From Chryseobacterium daecheongense (GTDB lineage: Bacteria; Bacteroidota; Bacteroidia; Flavobacteriales; Weeksellaceae), in the NCBI RefSeq assembly GCF_003729955.1, contig NZ_RJTX01000001.1:1674001-1738000 (forward strand): DNA of 64,000 bases. Direction: 5' to 3'. This document shows positions 54,682 to 61,473 of the stretch, piece after piece. The notes under the pieces were generated by a model. It saw only the letters and a list, made by a program, of their open reading frames with translations. It was not told the DNA's origin and searched no databases. Each line of letters begins with the position of its first letter. The stretch's first letter is position 1. The translations under genes and the position numbers were made by a program.

Positions 54682-55560
54682 ATGAAAATCATCATCACAG
54701 GATCATTGGGAAATGTAGGAAGACCTCTCGCACAACAATTAATTACAGAAGGGCACGATATTACCATAATCAGCAGTAATGAATCTAAAAAAGGTGAAAT
54801 TGAATCCTTGGGAGCAAAAGCAGCCATCGGCTCCATTACAGACACCAATTTTTTAGAAGCTACGTTTAAAGGAGCTGATGCAGTTTTCGCGATGACTCCA
54901 CCTAATATGGGTGGAGAAAACATTGTTGAAAACACCGTTAATGTTGGAAAAAAATATGCAGACGCTTTCAGAAAAACAGGGGTAAAAAGAATTGTAATGC
55001 TAAGCAGCATCGGTGCTGAATCTCCAATAGAAAACGGGCCGATCAAAGGACTTCATTTTATTGAAAAGCTGTATAATGATTTAGAAAATGTATCCGTAAC
55101 ATTTTTAAGAGCCGGATATTTTTACATTAATTTTTTCAATGATATTCCATTGATTAAAAATGCAGGAATTATAGGTGCAAATTACCCTCAACATATCAAT
55201 ATTCCGCTGGTTCATCCAAAAGATATTGCGAAAGCTGCTGCTGAAGAACTTTTAAAAACATCTGAAGGCAACCAAGTAAGATACATTGTTAGTGATTTGC
55301 GTCAACCTATTGAAATTTCCAGGATATTGGGTTCAGCCATCGGAAAGCCTGATTTACCCTGGGTAGAATTTACGGATGAAGAATCTTTAAACGGGATGCT
55401 TCAGGCCGGTCTTCCTAAAGAAATGGCAGCATTGTATTCTGAAATGGGAAGGGGATTGAGAACAGGAATTGTTCAGGCGGATTTTATTCAGCATGGTTCT
55501 CCTGTTCATGGAGATATTAAACTGGAGGAGTTTGCGAAGGAATTTGCTTTGAGGTTTTAA
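54682..55560 (+). CDS. NmrA-like NAD(P)H-binding oxidoreductase (QorB-type)
   Basis: 292 residues. The Rossmann start MKIIITGSLGNVGRPLAQQL carries the GxxGxxG-type dinucleotide motif. SIGAESPIENGPIKGLHFIE and FLRAGYFYINFF are typical of the NmrA/SDR-a5 group that includes quinone oxidoreductase QorB. Predicted to reduce quinones or electrophiles and to be induced when the divergent HxlR protein is oxidised or modified. It ends at a very strong terminator. Confidence 0.88.
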   Translation: MKIIITGSLGNVGRPLAQQLITEGHDITIISSNESKKGEIESLGAKAAIGSITDTNFLEATFKGADAVFAMTPPNMGGENIVENTVNVGKKYADAFRKTGVKRIVMLSSIGAESPIENGPIKGLHFIEKLYNDLENVSVTFLRAGYFYINFFNDIPLIKNAGIIGANYPQHINIPLVHPKDIAKAAAEELLKTSEGNQVRYIVSDLRQPIEISRILGSAIGKPDLPWVEFTDEESLNGMLQAGLPKEMAALYSEMGRGLRTGIVQADFIQHGSPVHGDIKLEEFAKEFALRF

Positions 55561-55578
55561 TTCTGATTGTAAGGTTAT

Positions 55579-55622
55579 AATTGGTTTCGGCGCACCTGCG
55601 GTGCGCCGAAACCAATTATTTT
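55579..55622. terminator. Strong bidirectional terminator
   Basis: A perfect 18-bp stem (55579-55596 with 55600-55617), three-base loop, GC-rich core, T run after, between convergent genes. Confidence 0.9.
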
Positions 55623-56893
55623 TTCAATATTTTCTGTACAACTTTCAACTTTCCGTCTATCGGCTGATCAATTTTCAACCCTAGAATTTTGGCTACCAAA
55701 GGATAAACATTCACATTGGAAAATTCATCTATAACCAAACCATCCTTAAACTCCGGACCCCAAGCAAAGAAGGAGGCTTTCATTTCAGGAACTATTCTTG
55801 GATTGTATCCGTGTTTTCCGGCAGAAGTGGTTTTCCCTTTGGGTAAGAATACTTTGGGAGCTTTCGGAACCAATAGAATTTGTCCTATCCGGTTATATTT
55901 ATCATCTCTTGCAGCAAAATGAAGATATTTAGGTAATTTCTTATCCAGGTAAACTTGATAATCTTCTGTTTTATGAGATTTTAATTCTTTATAAACAGTC
56001 TTAACTTCTGAAGGATTTTTAACATACACCCTTAATAAGGTTTGAGAGTTATAAAAATCAAATCTGCTTTTGTCCATCAGCATTTCAGGAATTTCTAAAG
56101 GATTTGCACCATCCACTTTAATCATTCCGTGGTCTGAAACGAAGATGTAATTCACATTTTTTAATCCTAAATTATTTACTTTTTGAACCAACTCACCAAT
56201 AGCCTGATCAACCAAATGAACAGCATTTTCAGTTTCTTTGGTATCAGGGCCATAGTGGTGTCCGCTTCCGTCTACTTCCGGAAAATACAATGAAATAAAA
56301 TGAGGCCTTTTATCCATAGGCAATTGCAACCAATCAATCACTTTATCAACTTTCTCGGAAGGCGTAAATTTTTCGTGATATGGGTAATAATAAGTGGGTC
56401 TCTTCCCTCCTGCATCGCTTGCAGAGCCCACCCACATTAATGAAGCAGAGATCATTCCCTGTTTCTCGGCTAATCCCCAAAGTGGAACTCCACCATACCA
56501 GCTTCCATCTTCAGCATTTTTCTTATCACTCATCGCATAACCTTCTTTTCTTTGATAATCATAAAAATAATTATCAATTAAGCCGTGATGGGATGGATAA
56601 AGTCCGGTAACCAGGGTCCAATGGTTTGGGAAGGTAATGCTTGGATAGCTGGGAATCATTGCTTTTGCCTGAATACCTTGAGATGAAAATTTCTGAAGAT
56701 TTTCAGCTTTATATTTCCGGGCATAATCATAGCGAAAACCATCCGCAGAGATCATGATGACATAAGGCTTCGTCTGTGCTTCCACGCTGTTATATCGATT
56801 CGGAATCACTATTTGAGCCGTATCTACATTGCCTTTTTGGGCAAAGACTGACAACGAAATAAACAGCAAGAATAATTGTATTCCACGCTTCAT
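55616..56893 (-). CDS. Exported nucleotide pyrophosphatase/phosphodiesterase (NPP family)
   Basis: 425 residues from the ATG at 56893 (MKRGIQLFLLFISLSVFAQK, signal peptide). The alkaline-phosphatase-like catalytic site is seen as VIMISADGFRYDY (metal Asp), PSYPSITFPNHWTLVTGLYP (nucleophile Thr in ITFPN), DGSGHHYGPD and YIFVSDHGM. NPP enzymes cleave nucleotide or lipid phosphodiesters in the periplasm. The long frame beginning at 57001 reads through the upstream terminator and is not used. Confidence 0.92.
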   Translation of the reverse strand: MKRGIQLFLLFISLSVFAQKGNVDTAQIVIPNRYNSVEAQTKPYVIMISADGFRYDYARKYKAENLQKFSSQGIQAKAMIPSYPSITFPNHWTLVTGLYPSHHGLIDNYFYDYQRKEGYAMSDKKNAEDGSWYGGVPLWGLAEKQGMISASLMWVGSASDAGGKRPTYYYPYHEKFTPSEKVDKVIDWLQLPMDKRPHFISLYFPEVDGSGHHYGPDTKETENAVHLVDQAIGELVQKVNNLGLKNVNYIFVSDHGMIKVDGANPLEIPEMLMDKSRFDFYNSQTLLRVYVKNPSEVKTVYKELKSHKTEDYQVYLDKKLPKYLHFAARDDKYNRIGQILLVPKAPKVFLPKGKTTSAGKHGYNPRIVPEMKASFFAWGPEFKDGLVIDEFSNVNVYPLVAKILGLKIDQPIDGKLKVVQKILKK

Positions 56894-56992
56894 GAGAAAA
56901 ATTTTCAGCAAAGTTACTATCTGTATTCCGCTGCTGAAAGTTTGGCAGGTTAAAAAAACATTAAAAGCCCTTTTTAGAATTGTTGTAAATAA

Positions 56993-57020
56993 AAAAGCCA
57001 CTTTTCAGTGGCTTTTCAAT
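56993..57020 (-). terminator. Terminator of the secreted DOMON-like gene
   Basis: AAAAGCCACT (56993-57002) pairs with AGTGGCTTTT (57007-57016) around a four-base loop. Confidence 0.85.
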
Positions 57021-57806
57021 TTATTCTTTGATTAATTTTTCATAAGATAAAGTTCCATCCTTTAAAGTAATCTCGAAATAATAGCTTCCTGATTTCAAAC
57101 CGGAAACCGAAATACTTTCCCCATCCATTTTCACAGATCTTACTTTTCTTCCTGAAGATTCATAAATATCAATCGATTTTATTTTATCAGCATTTTTGAA
57201 GTTCACTGTTTCTCTGGCCGGATTTGGATACAATTTAATGGCTTTGTTTTCCAGTTCTGCATCATTTACGCCTAATACTGCAAAAGTTCCACTTGTAACA
57301 GATGTATTAGCAGCTCCTCCATGTGGGCTGATTGTTAAACCTGCTGTACCTGTAATGACACATTTGGCAGAGATCGTACTCGCTGTAGCATAATTAAACT
57401 GATAATCATTAGCACCATCTGCAGTCGTTAAATTACGTTCGTACGACATTGAAACTGTTGAACCTGATATAGAAGGCGCCGTAACCACCGTCCAATCCTG
57501 GGTATCTGAATTATAAACTCCAATACCGCCAAGGTTTCTGTCATTAAATCCCACATCACTATAAGTCAAAGCATCAGTAGGTGCTCCGGACATCCCAAAG
57601 TTTGCCCCGCTTCTGAATGTAAATCCAAACCATCTGTCGGATGGTCCCGTTAAATCCAATCTAACTTTATTTGTTGTATTGTTTAAAGTAATATTAGCCG
57701 TCACAGATCTTGTACCGACGGTGCATGTCATAATTCCTGTGGATTTTTGCTGAGAAGATGCTAAAAATCCTGTTATTAATAGTAAAGAAGATAATACTCG
57801 CTTCAT
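57021..57806 (-). CDS. Secreted DOMON-like protein with T9SS sorting domain
   Basis: 261 residues with signal peptide MKRVLSSLLLITGFLASSQ. The first ~160 mature residues (CTVGTRSVTANITLNNTTNK..., SDRWFGFTFRSGANFG, GGIGVYNSDTQDWTVV) resemble a DOMON-type beta sandwich, a fold that binds haem or sugar. The last ~75 residues are a T9SS type A domain (LYPNPARETVNFKNADKIKS, SGSYYFEITLKDG). Last gene of a leftward five-gene operon of redox and envelope proteins, 3 bases after the ankyrin gene. Confidence 0.75.
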   Translation of the reverse strand: MKRVLSSLLLITGFLASSQQKSTGIMTCTVGTRSVTANITLNNTTNKVRLDLTGPSDRWFGFTFRSGANFGMSGAPTDALTYSDVGFNDRNLGGIGVYNSDTQDWTVVTAPSISGSTVSMSYERNLTTADGANDYQFNYATASTISAKCVITGTAGLTISPHGGAANTSVTSGTFAVLGVNDAELENKAIKLYPNPARETVNFKNADKIKSIDIYESSGRKVRSVKMDGESISVSGLKSGSYYFEITLKDGTLSYEKLIKE

Positions 57807-57808
57807 AC

Positions 57809-58336
57809 TTAATTTTTTAATAAGTTAATAATTTCGTGATTTTTAGAGAAGATAGCATATTCAAATGCTGTTTTCCCTTGTTTATCTGCCAATTCTTTGT
57901 TTGCTTTATTTTTCAGTAAAATGCTTACCAAATCCTTATCCTGAAGCTGAACTGCATAAATTAATGGGGTAATCCCGTTTGTATCAGCAAGATTAGGATT
58001 GGCACCTCTTTCCAATAACTTTTGAGTGAGTTGCTTATTGCTTTTAAAGACAGCAGCAGTAAGTGCAGATCCCTGTGTACTGCCATAGTTAAGATCTTTC
58101 ACATTTTCTATTAAAAATTCTGCAACAGCATTATTTCCTCTATAGCAAGCTAATATTAATGGCGAAAATCCATTTTCGTTAGTCGTATTAATAATATCCG
58201 GATTTTTCTTCATCAATTCTTTTACTTCAGCAACTGTTCCGGTTCTTGCAATATCAAAAATTGATTTTGTAGTTTCCTGAGCTGATAAAAATGAACAGCT
58301 TAGAAACATTCCTATTATTAAGAGAAGATTTTTCAT
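57809..58336 (-). CDS. Exported ankyrin-repeat protein
   Basis: 175 residues with signal peptide MKNLLLIIGMFLSCSFLSAQ. Four ankyrin repeats are visible, for example GFSPLILACYRGNNAVAEFL, GSALTAAVFKSNKQLTQKLL + ERGANPN and GITPLIYAVQLQDKDLVSIL. Ankyrin proteins of this type often accompany catalase or haem proteins in the periplasm. Its start overlaps the YceI stop (ATGA), so the two are coupled. Confidence 0.9.
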   Translation of the reverse strand: MKNLLLIIGMFLSCSFLSAQETTKSIFDIARTGTVAEVKELMKKNPDIINTTNENGFSPLILACYRGNNAVAEFLIENVKDLNYGSTQGSALTAAVFKSNKQLTQKLLERGANPNLADTNGITPLIYAVQLQDKDLVSILLKNKANKELADKQGKTAFEYAIFSKNHEIINLLKN

Positions 58337-58878
58337 TGTTTTACCAGTACATAATTGTATTCAACATTTACATTTTCAGCAATTTTCTTCGTAACCATTT
58401 TAGGGATTTTCACATTGTAATCCGCTGGTCTTGCTACGAAGCCTCCCTGTACATATATTTTCCCATCCTTAGAGTAAATGGTTGCGGAAGAAGTAACCGC
58501 TTTATCCACTCCATGAAAATTAAGTTTTCCCTGAACGGTATATTTTTGAGGAGATGCAGTAAGCTTGGTTTTATCGAAGTTCAAAATTTTTCCTGTAAAA
58601 GTAGTCTTTGGGTATTTTGAGGATTCGGCATAGCTTTCATTGAAATGCTCTTCCATTAATTTCACCTTAAAATGAAAGTTTTTTACTGCAGAAATAGAAG
58701 CCATATCTCCTGTGTCCCCATTCAAAACAACAACATTATTGTCATCCTGTGCAAAAACGTCTTCAAATAAAGGAACAGATGCCTCAAACGTTACTTTTCC
58801 CGTTTTGGAACTATACTTTTGTGCCAAAGCCAGGTTCCCGAACAGTAACGCAACCATGATTAATATTACATTTTTCAT
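58333..58878 (-). CDS. YceI-family periplasmic protein
   Basis: 181 residues from the ATG at 58878 (MKNVILIMVALLFGNLALAQ, signal peptide); the longer frame to 58929 has no support. KYSSKTGKVTFEASVPLFED, FHFKVKLMEEHFNESYAESS + KYPKTTFTGKI and KLNFHGVDK match the YceI lipocalin-like beta barrel, which binds polyisoprenoid quinone-like lipids. Full length. Middle gene of the operon. Confidence 0.92.
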   Translation of the reverse strand: MKNVILIMVALLFGNLALAQKYSSKTGKVTFEASVPLFEDVFAQDDNNVVVLNGDTGDMASISAVKNFHFKVKLMEEHFNESYAESSKYPKTTFTGKILNFDKTKLTASPQKYTVQGKLNFHGVDKAVTSSATIYSKDGKIYVQGGFVARPADYNVKIPKMVTKKIAENVNVEYNYVLVKQ

Positions 58879-58898
58879 TTTCCTATTTTTTCTTTTTT

Positions 58899-59249
58899 CT
58901 AATTTTCCACAAGACCATCTGCTTTCCACTTAATGAAAGTATTGATCTGTGTCTGTGATAAAGCCCCGCCTTGAGGCATTTTTGCCGGATCGCCATTAGG
59001 CCTCTGTATCCTGTCTAAAATATTATCAATATGGGTTTTCACCTGATTATAGCTCGTCCATGGCTGAAAAGAAGCAGCTCCTCCTGCGGAATGACACACA
59101 ATACAATTGGCTTCCACGATTGGTTTTACGTCCTTGTTATAAGTTACCTTTTCAACAATAGGCGTATTGTCTGAAATTTCTTCATAGGTTCTGCTTTCAC
59201 AAGCAATTAAAGTAACGGCGAGTGATGATATAAATAGTATCTTCTTCAT
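58899..59249 (-). CDS. Lipoprotein c-type cytochrome
   Basis: 116 residues from the ATG at 59249. Lipoprotein signal peptide MKKILFISSLAVTLIAC. One haem-c site CIVCH, followed by MPQGGALS as a possible distal Met region. Similar to the small monohaem cytochromes encoded with DUF5777 barrels. It would shuttle electrons in the periplasm. It starts directly after the DUF5777 stop codon. Confidence 0.9.
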   Translation of the reverse strand: MKKILFISSLAVTLIACESRTYEEISDNTPIVEKVTYNKDVKPIVEANCIVCHSAGGAASFQPWTSYNQVKTHIDNILDRIQRPNGDPAKMPQGGALSQTQINTFIKWKADGLVEN

Positions 59250-59250
59250 T

Positions 59251-60090
59251 CTAAAAAACTCTATAAAGATTAAACCCAAAGAAAATATGACCTTTTCCCC
59301 ACTCTCCCGTTGCATTGGATAAATATCCTATGTCGGAATTGAGTTGGGAGTTGGTGAATAAAAGCTGGAACACATGTCCCCCTGTTTCTATATCCACTCC
59401 TAATGACAATGGATTTTTATAGAAACTGTGATTATCAAAATTGACAAAATATTCTGCATTCACGGAGATTCTTTTAGACACTTTATAGCGTCCTCCTAGT
59501 CCTGCAAGAAATTGGTTTTTGTCTTCTATATTCGGATCATATAAATTTTTATGTACATAAGAAGGGGTCAACTGCAAGGAAAATTGATCATTAAATCTTC
59601 TTGAAATCAAAGCCTGTGTAAGATAGGAAAGTCTATCCCCAAATTTTAAATGCGGATAATTGTCCTTATCCAAATCTGTATTTACAGCCATTACATTGTA
59701 GCCTACAATATCCACAGGAAAATTATCATTTTGTTTTACCAGTTTGTACTTGGCAGCACCTTCAAAAGTTTTCATGTTGGTCTCTCTTGAAAAGCTTAAG
59801 GAAAGTCCGTCTGTTACTCCATAAATAACTCCTAGTTTAGTAGAAGCATCATCCAATCCAAAAAAGTTTTTAAAGCCGGTACTTATATCTCCAAAGCGGT
59901 GGGCAACCACAATATACCATTCATTTTTTGCTGAAAGCTTGGTAGACTGTGCGGTAACTACCTGTAAGGCTTTGAAGGCGGGTGGTGAGGTTTCGGTTGT
60001 TTTGAGTGTGTCAATATCTTTCAGCAAATCTTCCTGGGAATAGGCAAGACCTGAAAGGAATATTGACAAAAATAATAAAGTTTTCGTCAT
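59251..60090 (-). CDS. DUF5777 family beta-barrel protein
   Basis: 279 residues with signal peptide MTKTLLFLSIFLSGLAYSQ. KNEWYIVVAHRFGDISTGFK + NFFGLDDASTKLGVIYGVTD and the strand-rich body match the DUF5777 family of Bacteroidota outer membrane barrels. It heads the operon with cytochrome c, YceI and ankyrin genes, which suggests a conduit or scaffold for redox proteins. The -7 candidate TAAGTTTG (minus strand) is at 60124-60117. Confidence 0.85.
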   Translation of the reverse strand: MTKTLLFLSIFLSGLAYSQEDLLKDIDTLKTTETSPPAFKALQVVTAQSTKLSAKNEWYIVVAHRFGDISTGFKNFFGLDDASTKLGVIYGVTDGLSLSFSRETNMKTFEGAAKYKLVKQNDNFPVDIVGYNVMAVNTDLDKDNYPHLKFGDRLSYLTQALISRRFNDQFSLQLTPSYVHKNLYDPNIEDKNQFLAGLGGRYKVSKRISVNAEYFVNFDNHSFYKNPLSLGVDIETGGHVFQLLFTNSQLNSDIGYLSNATGEWGKGHIFFGFNLYRVF

Positions 60091-60116
60091 ATAAATTTAA
60101 ATTAAAATGTATATGA

Positions 60117-60124
60117 CAAACTTA
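60117..60124 (-). promoter_or_regulatory. Possible -7 element of the redox operon
   Basis: Reads TAAGTTTG on the minus strand, 27 bases upstream of the DUF5777 ATG. Confidence 0.45.
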
Positions 60125-60213
60125 TCGAGTTATGATTCTAAAATTATGTGATAAAAGTCACCTACTAGATTGTTTTTATCAATCGGGATATTAAAAATAG
60201 TAAACAATATTTA

Positions 60214-60870
60214 TTAGACAATTCTAACATTTTCATTAGAAGGGATTTTCAATCCTTCTTTTGTCTGGAGGATTTCACCTTCATTCTCCATTTTTTTCAA
60301 AACTCTGCTTACTACTTCTCTGGATGTTCCCAGATTATTAGCAATTTCTCTGTGGGTAAGTTTTATAGGATTGTGCCCGGTAATTGAAATCTGTTGTTTT
60401 ACATAGCTCAAAATTCTTCGGTCCAATTTATGGAATACAGCTTCATTCACCATGTTCATTACATCGGTAAATCTTTTGTCGTATTCATAATAAAAGATTT
60501 TATTGATTTCCGGGAAACGGATCAGCCAATGATGCAAAACGGAAACGGGAATCAATAACACCTCCGAATCTTCTTCGGTAACCGCATATACTTTGCTTGT
60601 ATAATCTCCAAAAATAGATGCAAATGTCATCAGACAGCTATCATCTGGCCGTACGTAGTAGTAAATAAGTTCCCGGCCATCATTTAAAGTGTACACTTTA
60701 ATGGATCCCTTGATCAAAAAAGGAATATATCTTACTTTCTGCCCTTCACGTATGATCTCAGTTTTAGCTTTTATAGTATCTACCACAGCATGTTTCTGCA
60801 TTTCGCTTGAAAAATCGCTGCCTAAAAACCCGAATTTGTTAAGAATAAACTTATGATCGACCATATCCAT
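60214..60870 (-). CDS. Crp/Fnr-family transcriptional regulator
   Basis: 218 residues. The N-terminal effector barrel (LIKGSIKVYTLNDGRELIYY) lacks the Fnr-type Cys cluster. The C-terminal helix-turn-helix HREIANNLGTSREVVSRVLK + KMENEGEI is a clear HTH_Crp. It lies directly upstream of the redox operon (124-base gap) on the same strand and is the likely regulator of it. Its own promoter candidate is TATATTTG (minus strand, 60891-60884) with a TTG 22 bases further up (60916-60914). Confidence 0.93.
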   Translation of the reverse strand: MDMVDHKFILNKFGFLGSDFSSEMQKHAVVDTIKAKTEIIREGQKVRYIPFLIKGSIKVYTLNDGRELIYYYVRPDDSCLMTFASIFGDYTSKVYAVTEEDSEVLLIPVSVLHHWLIRFPEINKIFYYEYDKRFTDVMNMVNEAVFHKLDRRILSYVKQQISITGHNPIKLTHREIANNLGTSREVVSRVLKKMENEGEILQTKEGLKIPSNENVRIV

Positions 60871-60883
60871 TACATATTTATAA

Positions 60884-60916
60884 CAAATATATAAAATTGA
60901 AGTATTGATATGACAA
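60884..60916 (-). promoter_or_regulatory. Promoter of the Crp/Fnr-family gene
   Basis: On the minus strand TTG (60916-60914), 22-base spacer, TATATTTG (60891-60884). The spacer is slightly longer than the usual 19-21. Confidence 0.5.
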
Positions 60917-61023
60917 GAATATGTTAAACTTTTATTATAAATTACAAATAAAACATGAATATATTTTTAAAATCAACATGTTTTATGATTTTCATTTAAA
61001 ATATTAAAAAGAGTGCATAAAAA

Positions 61024-61047
61024 AATGCCTCAGTAAACCGAGGCATT
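61024..61047 (-). terminator. Terminator after the rpoC-DUF3467 unit
   Basis: AATGCCTC (61024-61031) pairs with GAGGCATT (61040-61047), flanked by A run on the exit side, T on the minus strand. Confidence 0.8.
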
Positions 61048-61071
61048 CTTATGATGTATTGTAAAAAAATC

Positions 61072-61377
61072 TTACGCTTGTACATTGTTACCACCTAATA
61101 CGAAAGGCTCAACTTCTTTGATTTCTCCGAATTGCTGCTCGTAGTTAGCGATGTTTTGTTGAAGAGCACTTAATACTCTTTTAGCATGAAGCGGAGCAAG
61201 GATCACTCTTGATCTTACTTTAGCTTGCTGAACACCAGGCATTAATTGGATGAAATCTACTACAAACTCAGATGGAGAGTGATTTACCAATGCTAAATTA
61301 GCATAGATCCCAGCAGCTACCATTTCGTTCAATTCGATGTTGATGTTTCCGTCTTGATTTTGATTTTGATTGTCCAT
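61072..61377 (-). CDS. DUF3467 family protein
   Basis: 101 residues, acidic, cytosolic. NIELNEMVAAGIYANLALVN + HSPSEFVVDFIQLMPG and VRSRVILAPLHAKRVLSALQ + QNIANYE match DUF3467. It is 96 bases after rpoC on the same strand, a conserved arrangement in Bacteroidota, so it is likely co-transcribed with RNA polymerase genes. Function unknown. Confidence 0.93.
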   Translation of the reverse strand: MDNQNQNQDGNINIELNEMVAAGIYANLALVNHSPSEFVVDFIQLMPGVQQAKVRSRVILAPLHAKRVLSALQQNIANYEQQFGEIKEVEPFVLGGNNVQA

Positions 61378-61473
61378 GTTTTTTTAAAAAAATTTTAATT
61401 TTTATATCTTAAATTATAGACTACGAATATAAATCATTTAAAACTTAAAATCCGTAATCTATAATTAAAAGTT

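Noticed and set aside
54602..55046. N-terminal extension of the HxlR frame
   Set aside because: It runs antisense through the NmrA-type gene and lacks a domain; the ATG at 54602 gives the normal HxlR length.
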